Of a DNA stretch of 64,000 bases, positions 54,843 to 63,529 are shown piece by piece. Made by a program: the position numbers and the translations under genes. The notes beneath the pieces are model-generated. The model did not search any database and was not told the origin of the DNA. It was given only the letters and a program-made list of their open reading frames with translations. The first letter of the stretch is position 1; every line of letters starts with the position of its first letter. Origin of the DNA: Flavobacterium hiemivividum (GTDB taxonomy: Bacteria > Bacteroidota > Bacteroidia > Flavobacteriales > Flavobacteriaceae); the NCBI RefSeq assembly GCF_004349145.1, contig NZ_SMFO01000005.1, positions 124,725 through 188,724 of the forward strand, in the 5' to 3' direction.

Positions 54843-56603
54843 ATGAAAGAGTTACTCTATTTAAACAAATATTTCGTCAAATATAAATACCGTTTTTTAC
54901 TAGGTATTGCCTTCACAATTATCGCACAAATATTCATGCTGTTCACACCCAAGTTGATTAGCAGCTCATTTAAAGCAATTGAAGAATTTGCTAAAGACTC
55001 TAGCATTCCTTCATCAGTTATTAGAGAAGAATTGCTATCGAATATTCTATTAATCGTAGCCACAACAATAATTGCGGGTTTTCTGACTTTCTTGATGAGA
55101 CAAACGCTAATTGTGATGTCTCGTCATATCGAATTTGATTTAAAAAATGAGGTTTTTAGACAGTATGAAAACCTATCTCAGAATTTCTATAAAAAGAATC
55201 GTACTGGTGATTTAATGAATCGAATCAGCGAGGATGTTTCAAAGGTGAGAATGTATGTGGGTCCCGCGGTAATGTATTCGATAAATACGCTTATCCGTTT
55301 TGCAATTGTTACTATATACATGTACAATGTTTCTCCGCTCCTAACATTATACACCATCCTCCCCTTGCCCATTTTGTCTTATGGTATTTTTAAATTAAGT
55401 ACAGAAATAAACAAAAGAAGTACCGTTTTTCAGCAATATTTATCGAAGGTATCTAGTTTCTCCCAAGAAATTTTTTCAGGTATTCGAGTGATAAAAGCCT
55501 ATTCATTAGAAGAGCAACACCAGAACAATATGGTTTTGCTGGCAAAGGAAAGTAAAATTAAAAGTTTGAATTTAGCCAAAGTCCAGTCCTTATTTGGACC
55601 ACTTATGCTTGCTCTTATTGGAATCAGTAACTTGGTTGTAATCTACTTTGGTGGATTAATGTATATTGATGGAACAATTAAAAGCATTGGTACGATCGCT
55701 GAGTTTATTTTGTACGTCAACATGCTTACTTGGCCCGTAGCTTCATTAGGATGGATTTCGTCAATGGTTCAAGAAGCAGAAGCTTCGCAAAAGCGTTTGA
55801 ATGAATTCCTAAAAATCGAACCAGAGATAAAAAATAACAATCCAAAACATTCGATTATAAATGGCTCGATTTCATTCGAAAATGTAAGCTACACCTATGA
55901 AGACAGTAATATAACCGCACTTAAAGACATTTCGTTCACGGTTAAAAAAGGAGAAACTTTAGCAATACTTGGAAAAACTGGCTCTGGAAAATCAACTATT
56001 TTATCATTGATTTCGCGTCTATACGATGCGACTGACGGGAAAGTTAAAATTGACAATCAAGAGATAAGTATTTTAAACCTTAATGATTTGCGTAACAGCA
56101 TCGGGATAGTTCCACAAGATGCCTTTCTGTTTTCAGATTCTATTAAGAACAATATCAAGTTTGGTAAAGAAGATGCTACTGATGAAGAAGTACAAACAGC
56201 TGCCAAAAGTGCTGTGGTACATGATAATATCATGGGTTTCAACAAAAAATATGATACCGTTCTGGGCGAACGTGGGATTACACTTTCAGGAGGACAAAAA
56301 CAAAGGGTTTCCATTGCTAGAGCGATCATTAAAAACCCGCCAATTTTGCTTTTTGACGACTGTTTATCAGCTGTTGACACTGAAACTGAAGAAACAATCC
56401 TGAATAATCTAAACACAATATGCAAGGATAAAACAACCATTATTGTAAGTCATAGGGTTTCATCGGCCAAAAATGCACATAAGATTATAATTATAGAGGA
56501 TGGTAAAATCATTCAACAAGGATCTCATAACCAGTTAGTAAATCAAGAAGGCTATTATGCCTCATTATATTTAAAACAACTTTCAGAAAAAGAATTGCAG
56601 TAA
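54843..56603 (+). CDS. ABC exporter, MsbA-like half transporter
   Basis: A 586-residue half transporter: an N-terminal six-helix membrane domain (about 15-310) and a C-terminal nucleotide-binding domain with Walker A GKTGSGKST near 380, Q loop VPQDAFLFSDS, signature LSGGQKQRVSIARAI, Walker B ILLFDDCLSAVDTE and the switch His in VSHRVSS. It works as a homodimer or with another half. MsbA-type export of lipid or drugs is likely, but the cargo is unknown. Confidence 0.93.
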   Translation: MKELLYLNKYFVKYKYRFLLGIAFTIIAQIFMLFTPKLISSSFKAIEEFAKDSSIPSSVIREELLSNILLIVATTIIAGFLTFLMRQTLIVMSRHIEFDLKNEVFRQYENLSQNFYKKNRTGDLMNRISEDVSKVRMYVGPAVMYSINTLIRFAIVTIYMYNVSPLLTLYTILPLPILSYGIFKLSTEINKRSTVFQQYLSKVSSFSQEIFSGIRVIKAYSLEEQHQNNMVLLAKESKIKSLNLAKVQSLFGPLMLALIGISNLVVIYFGGLMYIDGTIKSIGTIAEFILYVNMLTWPVASLGWISSMVQEAEASQKRLNEFLKIEPEIKNNNPKHSIINGSISFENVSYTYEDSNITALKDISFTVKKGETLAILGKTGSGKSTILSLISRLYDATDGKVKIDNQEISILNLNDLRNSIGIVPQDAFLFSDSIKNNIKFGKEDATDEEVQTAAKSAVVHDNIMGFNKKYDTVLGERGITLSGGQKQRVSIARAIIKNPPILLFDDCLSAVDTETEETILNNLNTICKDKTTIIVSHRVSSAKNAHKIIIIEDGKIIQQGSHNQLVNQEGYYASLYLKQLSEKELQ

Positions 56604-56674
56604 TTGTTGTTTAATAAATATATTTTTATGATTTTTGGTTACGATTTAACAACCATAAATTGAGAAAAAGGATT

Positions 56675-57058
56675 ATGAGAGAAAATGATATGTTAGAAAA
56701 AGAAGAGATCTTTTCTAAAGTTTTACGTGCTGGGAGAAGAACCTATTTCTTTGATGTGAGAGCTACAAAAGCTGATGATTATTACATTACAATTACCGAG
56801 AGTAAAAAATTTACTGAAGAAGACGGATCGTTTCACTTCAAAAAGCATAAAATATATTTGTATAAAGAAGATTTTGCCTCTTTCGCAGAAATTCTTGGAG
56901 ATATGACCTCTTACGTTTTGAACCACAAAGGCGAAGAAGTAATTTCAGAGAGACATCAGAAAGATTTCAAAAAAGAATATGTTACTGAAAAAGCAACCGC
57001 TGATGAAGCTTTGCCAAACATATCAACTTTTACAGATATTGATTTTGATGACATTTAA
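56675..57058 (+). CDS. PUR family DNA/RNA-binding protein (DUF3276)
   Basis: A 127-residue protein starting MRENDMLEKEEIFSKVLRAGRRTYFFDVRATKADDYYITITESKK. The start ATG at 56675 was chosen; an in-frame TTG 15 bases upstream is not needed. It belongs to the PUR-alpha-like family found across Bacteroidota and spirochaetes, whose Whirly-like fold binds single-stranded nucleic acid. Acidic C-terminal tail. Role in the cell is not known. Ended by a strong terminator. Confidence 0.92.
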   Translation: MRENDMLEKEEIFSKVLRAGRRTYFFDVRATKADDYYITITESKKFTEEDGSFHFKKHKIYLYKEDFASFAEILGDMTSYVLNHKGEEVISERHQKDFKKEYVTEKATADEALPNISTFTDIDFDDI

Positions 57059-57095
57059 TTTTTTATTCTAAATTAAATATATTTACTTAAGCAAG

Positions 57096-57128
57096 AAGTC
57101 CAAAAATCAAATGGTTTTTGGACTTTTT
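57096..57128 (+). terminator. Terminator of the PUR protein gene
   Basis: AAGTCCAAAAA pairs with TTTTTGGACTT around TCAAATGG, followed by a T run. Confidence 0.8.
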
Positions 57129-57169
57129 ACATTTTTACGAAAAACCAATTTCAACTAAAAACACAACAG

Positions 57170-58090
57170 ATGCAGGAGATTTTCATGAAATACACAGATA
57201 AATACGCTGAATTTATTATCCCATGGCTGTTAACAAGCGGACTAAAAATCGTTTTTATCATTATAGGTTCTTTAATTCTAAACAAGGTTATTATAACCTT
57301 TATCGAAAAAGCGGTAAGACTTGCTGTTAGACCTGATGGAATTTCGTCCAAAGATGCCGAAGAAAAAAGAGAAAATACACTAATTCAAATATTTACTACT
57401 ACTTCTACAATTGTTCTGATAACTATCGTTGGTTTGATGATACTTCAAGAATTTGGAGTAGAAATCGCTCCCATTTTGGCAGCAGCCGGAATTGTCGGAC
57501 TCGCCTTTGGTTTTGGAGGACAATATCTTATCAGGGATATTATTTCGGGTCTTTTTATTATCCTCGAAAATCAATATCGCGTTGGTGATGTAGTTAATTT
57601 TGACAATGCTGGTGGAACCGTTCAAGAGATCAGTCTGAGAAAAACAACATTAAGAGATTTAGACGGAACTGTTCACCACATTCCTCACGGAGAAATTAAG
57701 AAAGTCTCCAATCTTTCCAAGGATTTCTCTCGTATTAACTTAGATATTGGCGTAGGTTATTCATCTAATTTGGAGCATGTAATTGGAGTGATAAACAAAG
57801 TGGGGACAGAATTAGCCGCTGATCCGTTATGGAAAAGTAACATTATCCTTGCTCCTCAATTTTTACGTGTGAATGACTTTGCCAACTCTTCCATCATGCT
57901 TAAAATATTAGGAGAGACACTACCAAGTAAACAATGGGAAGTCACTGGTGAATTGCGCAAAAGGCTAAAAGTTGCCTTTGATAATGAAGGAATAGAAATT
58001 CCGTTTCCGCAAGTGGTAATGCATAAACCTCAAGAAGCTCAAGAAAACCCCGCTAAAGCGGAAACAAACAAAATTCAAAAATCAAATTAG
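57170..58090 (+). CDS. Mechanosensitive ion channel, MscS family
   Basis: A 306-residue small-conductance channel that opens under membrane tension to release solutes on osmotic downshock. Three transmembrane helices are visible (about 19-45, 75-98 and 104-130); the third carries the pore motif ILAAAGIVGLAFGFGGQYLIRDI. The cytoplasmic beta domain (YRVGDVVNFDNAGGTVQEISLRKTTLRDLDGTVHHIPHG) follows. The start may be ATG 57170 or, five codons on, 57185, where AGGAG stands upstream. First of a row of transport and stress genes on the plus strand. Confidence 0.93.
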   Translation: MQEIFMKYTDKYAEFIIPWLLTSGLKIVFIIIGSLILNKVIITFIEKAVRLAVRPDGISSKDAEEKRENTLIQIFTTTSTIVLITIVGLMILQEFGVEIAPILAAAGIVGLAFGFGGQYLIRDIISGLFIILENQYRVGDVVNFDNAGGTVQEISLRKTTLRDLDGTVHHIPHGEIKKVSNLSKDFSRINLDIGVGYSSNLEHVIGVINKVGTELAADPLWKSNIILAPQFLRVNDFANSSIMLKILGETLPSKQWEVTGELRKRLKVAFDNEGIEIPFPQVVMHKPQEAQENPAKAETNKIQKSN

Positions 58091-58140
58091 TATTCATTTC
58101 TGGCTTATTTTTTACGAAAGCAAATACAAGCATTATTTTA

Positions 58141-58175
58141 AATGTCTGAAAGTCATATGATTTTCAGACTTTTTA
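58141..58175 (+). terminator. Terminator of the MscS gene
   Basis: GTCTGAAA pairs with TTTCAGAC around GTCATATGAT, followed by a T run. Confidence 0.75.
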
Positions 58176-58213
58176 TTTACATTTATAGTGAATGATCTTC
58201 AATCGCCACTATT

Positions 58214-59383
58214 TTGAGAAACATCAGCCGCACGGTCTGGATTTTGTCTTTGATAAGCCTGTTTACTGATACGGCTAGCGAAATGTTATATCCTATCATG
58301 CCCATTTACTTAAAGTCGATTGGTTTCTCCATTGTACTTATTGGAATCCTTGAAGGTGTTGCCGAAGCTACTGCGGGATTGAGCAAAGGATATTTCGGAA
58401 AGCGTTCTGATGTGACTGGCAAAAGAGTTCCGTATGTACAATTGGGTTATGCGTTTAGCGCCATTTCAAAACCTATGATGGCAGTATTCGTTTATCCGCT
58501 TTGGATTTTCTTTGCAAGAACCATCGACCGTTTTGGAAAAGGAATCCGTACGGGAGCGAGAGACGCCATCCTTTCGGACGAAGCCACTGCACAAACCAAA
58601 GGAAAAATATTCGGTTTTCATCGTTCTATGGATACATTGGGCGCGGTCTTAGGCCCGTCATTAGCCTTGCTCTTCCTCTATTTTTATCCCGAGAATTATA
58701 TTGCTTTATTTTACCTCGCTTTTATTCCAGGACTTTTAGCTATAACCGCTACCTTTTTATTAAAGGAAAAACAAAGAACAGTTACTACAGATAAAAAAGC
58801 AACCCCTTTCTTCTCTTTTCTGAACTATTGGAAAGTAAGCCCACCGATGTATCGCAAAGTCGTAATCGGACTTTTAGCTTTTACTTTATTTAATAGCTCT
58901 GATGTTTTCCTACTGCTTAAAGCGAAAGAATCTGGACTAAGTGACACAATGGTTATAGGGATTTATATTTTTTACAATCTCGTTTATGCCTTATTTGCAT
59001 TTCCTATCGGAATGTTGGCTGATAAAATCGGCTTAAAAAAAATGCTGATTTTCGGAATTAGTATCTTCTCGATTGTATATTTTGGGATGGGATTCAATCA
59101 AAATTTTTATGTTTTCGCTGGACTTTTTGCACTTTATGGAATCTATGCTGCGGCTACGGAAGGCATTTCTAAAGCGTGGATTAGCAATATTTCAAATGAA
59201 AAAGATACCGCAACCGCTATTGGAACTTACTCTGCTTTTCAAAGTTTTTTTGCCATGCTCGCCAGTTCAATGACAGGATTGATATGGTTTCAGTTTGGCG
59301 CAAATAATGCTTTCATTGTAACCGCTATCGCTAGTGTGCTAATTGGTTTGTATTTTATTTTTATGACCACCGAAAAGACATAA
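58214..59383 (+). CDS. MFS transporter
   Basis: A 389-residue protein with about twelve transmembrane segments. It starts at TTG 58214 (RNISRTVWILSLISLFTDTASEMLYPIMPIYL); the nearest ATG upstream is out of frame. The conserved loop between helices 2 and 3 is GLSKGYFGKRSDVTGKR, matching the MFS signature G-x3-D/G-R-x-G-R-R loosely, and the mirrored loop near the middle is FPIGMLADKIGLKKML. FGKGIRTGARDAIL and DRFGKGIR are typical for this sub-branch of unknown-substrate transporters. It may export drugs or small acids. Confidence 0.88.
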   Translation: MRNISRTVWILSLISLFTDTASEMLYPIMPIYLKSIGFSIVLIGILEGVAEATAGLSKGYFGKRSDVTGKRVPYVQLGYAFSAISKPMMAVFVYPLWIFFARTIDRFGKGIRTGARDAILSDEATAQTKGKIFGFHRSMDTLGAVLGPSLALLFLYFYPENYIALFYLAFIPGLLAITATFLLKEKQRTVTTDKKATPFFSFLNYWKVSPPMYRKVVIGLLAFTLFNSSDVFLLLKAKESGLSDTMVIGIYIFYNLVYALFAFPIGMLADKIGLKKMLIFGISIFSIVYFGMGFNQNFYVFAGLFALYGIYAAATEGISKAWISNISNEKDTATAIGTYSAFQSFFAMLASSMTGLIWFQFGANNAFIVTAIASVLIGLYFIFMTTEKT

Positions 59384-59462
59384 CTACAGTACTTAATTTC
59401 TAATAACATTTTTTCATCTAATAAATCACTGCATACGATACTCTTACTGCTACTAAATACCT

Positions 59463-59470
59463 TATATTTG
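59463..59470 (+). promoter_or_regulatory. -7 box of the P-type ATPase gene, fixing its start
   Basis: TATATTTG fits TAnnTTTG and ends 24 bases before ATG 59495. A possible TTG start at 59468 would overlap this box and is therefore rejected. Confidence 0.45.
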
Positions 59471-59494
59471 AGTAGTGTTTTCATTCTCAAAATT

Positions 59495-62029
59495 ATGTCA
59501 ATAAAAATTAATATTCCCGAAAATATAATAGGCTTGACTGATCCTGAAGTTCAAACTTCAAGAGGGAAATTTGGTAAGAATAAACAAATTAACAAACAAA
59601 AACACAAATGGTGGCTAGGCCTTTTTGACTTGTTCAAAGAGCCCATGTTGCTATTATTGATAGCCGTAGCAATCATTTATTTTATATTAGGACAAAATAA
59701 CGAAGCTTACTTTATGCTGGCCGCAATAGTTGCGGTTTCTGGAATTTCTTTCTATCAGGACAACCGCAGCAGGATTGCGATGGAAAGTTTAGAAAAGTTA
59801 AATGAACCACTAACTACCGTCTTTCGAAATGGGGAATCTACAAGAATTCCCACTGCTGAAATTGTCATCGATGATTTGGTAATTGCTCAGGAAGGAAACA
59901 CGATTAATGCAGATGGCGAAATTATACACAGCAATGATTTTTCAGTTAATGAATCGCTACTAACAGGCGAACCTTACGCTGTTTTTAAATCAGAAAAAAC
60001 GGAACTAAAATCTGTTTTCAGTGGCACCTTGGTTGCCTCTGGCTTAGCTGTTTACCGAGTAACTAAAATTGGTTTTAATACAGAAGTTGGAAAATTAGGG
60101 AGCTCCTTACAAAACATCAAAGATACACCTACCCCATTACAAGTTCAAATTCAAAAATTTGTAAAAGTAATGGCCATTATGGGTATTGCTGTTTTTTTAT
60201 TAGTTTGGGGTGTCTATTTTTGGAAAACACAGAACCTATTGACCAGTTTATTAAAAGGACTGACCCTAGCGATGTCCATTCTTCCCGAAGAAATCCCAGT
60301 AGCGTTCACAACTTTTATGGCCTTGGGATCTTGGCGATTAATGAAAGAAGGAGTTATTGTCAAAAAAATCAGAACGGTAGAAACCTTAGGAAGCGCGACG
60401 ATTATTTGTACGGATAAAACAGGAACGCTGACAGAGAATAAAATGAGTCTGCAGTCTGTGTACGCTTTTAGCAGCAATAAATTATACGAAAAAGAACAAT
60501 GGAATATAGAAGAGGCTAAAAAAGTCATTGAAATTGCAATGTGGGCCAGCGAACCTGTGCCTTTTGATCCTATGGAAAAAACCTTGCATAAGGAGTATGA
60601 GAAAACCACCAATAATGACGCCCGCAGACAGTTTTCCATGGTGCATGAATATCCACTTGATGGAAAACCACCTATGATGACGCACGTTTTTGAGAATGAG
60701 GAAGGCAAACGTATTATTGCCGCCAAAGGTGGACCCGAAACGATTATAAAAGTATCCAACCTGACGACAGAGCAACAAAAGCAAATCCATGATATAATAA
60801 TTACATTAGCATCAAAAGGGTATCGAATTCTTGGTGTCGGTTATTCAGATTATGCTGGAAACAGTTATCCGAAAGACCAACAGGAATTACCCTTTCATTT
60901 CGTGGGCTTGGTGGTTTTTTATGATCCTCCAAAAGCAAACATACAGAGTGTGATTCAACAATTTTATGAAGCGGGTATACAGGTAAAAGTTATAACAGGA
61001 GATAACGCGTTAACCACAAAAGCCATTGCTGAAAAAGCAGGAATTAAAAACTCTGATAGCGTGATGGAAGGTGAAGAGTTCATGAAATTGAACGAAGTCG
61101 AAATGCTAAAAGCCATTCACGGCACAACGCTTTTAACCCGTATGTTTCCCGAAGCTAAACTTGCCGTAGTGAATGCCTTAAAAAAAGACAATCAAGTGGT
61201 GGCCATGGTGGGCGATGGTGTAAATGATGGCCCAGCCTTAAAAGCTTCAAATATAGGTATCGCCATGGGAAAAAAGGGAACTGAAATCGCAAAAGATGCA
61301 GCAGATCTAATTTTGATTGATGATGATTTATCAAAAATGATCCTTGCCGTAGCGGCCGGACGCCGCATTTATTCCAATCTCAAAAAAGCGGTGCGCTACA
61401 TTGTTTCCATTCATATTCCAATCATATTAGCGGTATCCCTACCCTTATTTTTAGGATGGGTCTATCCCGATATTTTCACGCCCGTTCATGTCATTTTCTT
61501 AGAACTAGTAATGGGCCCCATGTGTTCTATCGTGTACGAAAATGAACCTGCCGAAAAAAACAGTATGCAAGAAGTCCCAAGACCTACCGGCAGTACATTC
61601 TTATCGTTAAAAGAACTTGGAATTAGCATTATCCAAGGAATTGGGATTACGATAGGAATTTTATTTGTGTACCAATGGACCGTACAAAATGGAGGTAACG
61701 AACAACTGACAAGGACAATGGTATTTACCACTTTAGTTTTTTCGAATGTAATTCTATCTTTAGTAAATCGTTCGTTTTACTTTTCTATTTTTACTTCCTT
61801 GAAAAATAAAAACAGCATGATGGTGATTACCAATTCACTAACCTTGATTTTCCTAGCCCTTATCGTATATATAAATCCAATCGCCCGTTTCTTTGACGTT
61901 ATTCCATTAGCACTATATCAAATCGCGATTTGCATTACTGTAAGTGGAGTTTCAGTACTTTGGATTGAAATTTGGAAATGGAACAAGCGAAACAACAACT
62001 CAAAACCCAACGAAATAAAAAAATTATGA
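59495..62029 (+). CDS. Cation-transporting P-type ATPase
   Basis: An 844-residue P2-type ATPase from ATG 59495. The actuator has SLLTGEP near 165, the fourth membrane helix PEEIPVAF, the phosphorylation site CTDKTGTLTENKM (Asp near 306) and the hinge GDGVNDGPALKAS. Ten membrane helices fit the length. The M4 motif resembles Ca2+ pumps, but the helix-6 region reads LELVMGPMCSIVYENEP in place of the NLVTDGLPA found in SERCA-like pumps, so cation specificity is open. Its stop overlaps the sulfurtransferase start as ATGA. Confidence 0.93.
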   Translation: MSIKINIPENIIGLTDPEVQTSRGKFGKNKQINKQKHKWWLGLFDLFKEPMLLLLIAVAIIYFILGQNNEAYFMLAAIVAVSGISFYQDNRSRIAMESLEKLNEPLTTVFRNGESTRIPTAEIVIDDLVIAQEGNTINADGEIIHSNDFSVNESLLTGEPYAVFKSEKTELKSVFSGTLVASGLAVYRVTKIGFNTEVGKLGSSLQNIKDTPTPLQVQIQKFVKVMAIMGIAVFLLVWGVYFWKTQNLLTSLLKGLTLAMSILPEEIPVAFTTFMALGSWRLMKEGVIVKKIRTVETLGSATIICTDKTGTLTENKMSLQSVYAFSSNKLYEKEQWNIEEAKKVIEIAMWASEPVPFDPMEKTLHKEYEKTTNNDARRQFSMVHEYPLDGKPPMMTHVFENEEGKRIIAAKGGPETIIKVSNLTTEQQKQIHDIIITLASKGYRILGVGYSDYAGNSYPKDQQELPFHFVGLVVFYDPPKANIQSVIQQFYEAGIQVKVITGDNALTTKAIAEKAGIKNSDSVMEGEEFMKLNEVEMLKAIHGTTLLTRMFPEAKLAVVNALKKDNQVVAMVGDGVNDGPALKASNIGIAMGKKGTEIAKDAADLILIDDDLSKMILAVAAGRRIYSNLKKAVRYIVSIHIPIILAVSLPLFLGWVYPDIFTPVHVIFLELVMGPMCSIVYENEPAEKNSMQEVPRPTGSTFLSLKELGISIIQGIGITIGILFVYQWTVQNGGNEQLTRTMVFTTLVFSNVILSLVNRSFYFSIFTSLKNKNSMMVITNSLTLIFLALIVYINPIARFFDVIPLALYQIAICITVSGVSVLWIEIWKWNKRNNNSKPNEIKKL

Positions 62030-62826
62030 AAGATCCAATCGTATCTGTAGCCTGGCTTCAAAAAAACATTCAAGATCCTGAATTAATTATTCTAGATACT
62101 TTTATCGATATGCCTTCAGAGGATCACCAGATAAAAGGTGCCCGAACTTTCGATATTAAAAATAATTTTAGTGATACTAATAATCCGCTACCCAATACAA
62201 TCCCAGATCCAGAAGCTTTCGCTACAGCTTGCCGTGCCCTCGGAATTAACAACAACAGTAAAATTGTAGTTTATGACACTAAAGGGATTTATTCGAGCCC
62301 TAGAGCGTGGTGGCTTTTTAAAGTCATGGGGCACGAAAAAGTTTGGGTGCTCGACGGCGGATTACCTGAGTGGCTAAATGAAGGTCATCCTACTGAAAAA
62401 AGAGAGCCGCAATCGTATTCAATAGGAAATTTTACTGCAAATTTTCAACCTCAGCTGGTTAAAACCAAGGAACAAATTTTAGAAAACATAGATGCTAAAG
62501 AAGCCTTGCTTGTCGATGCCCGATCCACAGATCGTTTTCATGGTGAAACGGAAGAACCTAGAGTAGGATTGAGAAGCGGGCATATACCTGGCTCGATCAA
62601 TATCCCTTTTACCCAGCTACTTAAAGACGGAAAATATTTGCCCAAAGAAGAATTAAAAAAAATACTCCAACCGCAAGACAAACCACTATTGTTTACTTGT
62701 GGATCTGGTGTGACGGCTTGTATTGATTTGATTGCTTACGAACTAATTTCAGATAATCCTAAAGCAATCTATGATGGTTCTTGGACAGAATGGGGACAAG
62801 ACCTAAATTTGCCTTTTGAAAAATAA
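62026..62826 (+). CDS. Sulfurtransferase, 3-mercaptopyruvate/thiosulfate type
   Basis: A 266-residue tandem-rhodanese protein starting at the ATG that overlaps the ATPase stop by 4 bases; a longer frame from 61972 would run far into the ATPase gene. The N-terminal inactive rhodanese domain (VSVAWLQKNIQDPELIILDTF) and C-terminal active one (LLVDARSTDRFHGETEEPR...RSGHIPGSINIPF) are complete, with the active Cys225 in TCGSGVTA. The CGSGVTA loop favours 3-mercaptopyruvate. The coupling to an ATPase gene is unusual. Confidence 0.93.
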   Translation: MKDPIVSVAWLQKNIQDPELIILDTFIDMPSEDHQIKGARTFDIKNNFSDTNNPLPNTIPDPEAFATACRALGINNNSKIVVYDTKGIYSSPRAWWLFKVMGHEKVWVLDGGLPEWLNEGHPTEKREPQSYSIGNFTANFQPQLVKTKEQILENIDAKEALLVDARSTDRFHGETEEPRVGLRSGHIPGSINIPFTQLLKDGKYLPKEELKKILQPQDKPLLFTCGSGVTACIDLIAYELISDNPKAIYDGSWTEWGQDLNLPFEK

Positions 62827-62838
62827 AAAATTTAAATT

Positions 62839-63528
62839 ATGAGTCACGAAGACTTAAGTAAACTAGACAATCCCGTTTGGTATTCCTTATCTGAAAGCCA
62901 CAAAGCACACACAATAACCTTTGATGATGACACTCAGTTTTATGATCCTGAATATTGTCCTTTTGGCGCGGCTCTAGATACTAAGAAGAGTTTGAATGCA
63001 ATTGATCAATATTCCAAGTTATCCGCTAACTTTTTTATTGTTGGCGAAAAGCCAGAAATCCCAGCTACTTTAAAAATAGGAAATGAATTGGTTTGCCTCC
63101 AAATGACTATTTTTAAACCAATCGACATTCCCATTACTGATACAATTATAAAACTAGAAGAAAGTCACAGAGAAGATCTTTTGGAATTAGTCAAAATAGT
63201 ATATCCAGAATATTTTAAAGCTAAAACAGCTACATTGGGCAACTATTATGGTATTTACAAAGACAATCAACTTGTCGCTATTACGGGTGAAAGAATGCAA
63301 ATGAATGATTTTACTGAAATCAGTGCGGTAATTACACATCCTGATCACATTGGCAAAGGTTATGCAAAACAGCTTGTAGCGCACGCTACAAATGTGATTT
63401 TTAATCAAAATAAAACAGCATTTTTACATGTTTATGAAAAAAACTTTGGTGCTATTAAGTTGTATGAAAAATTAGGATTCGAGGCCAGAAGAAAAATCAG
63501 TTTTTGGAATATTACAAAAAACGTCTAA
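62839..63528 (+). CDS. GNAT family N-acetyltransferase with N-terminal extension
   Basis: A 229-residue protein. The first 105 residues are an N-terminal extension of unknown type (NPVWYSLSESHKAHTITFDDDTQFYDPEYCPFGAA). The GNAT domain covers about 110-229: EISAVITHPDHIGKGYAKQLVAHA is the acetyl-CoA site, and FLHVYEKNFGAIKLYEKLGFEARRK closes it. It follows the sulfurtransferase by 12 bases, probably in the same operon. The substrate is unknown. Confidence 0.88.
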   Translation: MSHEDLSKLDNPVWYSLSESHKAHTITFDDDTQFYDPEYCPFGAALDTKKSLNAIDQYSKLSANFFIVGEKPEIPATLKIGNELVCLQMTIFKPIDIPITDTIIKLEESHREDLLELVKIVYPEYFKAKTATLGNYYGIYKDNQLVAITGERMQMNDFTEISAVITHPDHIGKGYAKQLVAHATNVIFNQNKTAFLHVYEKNFGAIKLYEKLGFEARRKISFWNITKNV

Positions 63529-63529
63529 T

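Noticed and set aside
56057..56440. 127-codon minus-strand frame inside the ABC exporter gene
   Set aside because: It covers the inverse of the nucleotide-binding domain and has no features of its own.
60214..60759. 181-codon minus-strand frame inside the P-type ATPase gene
   Set aside because: Opposite the phosphorylation-domain coding sequence of a convincing ATPase; composition fits an antisense shadow.
61972..62025. 18-codon N-terminal extension of the sulfurtransferase
   Set aside because: It would overlap the ATPase gene by 58 bases; the ATGA overlap at 62026 is the usual coupling arrangement and the protein family starts there.
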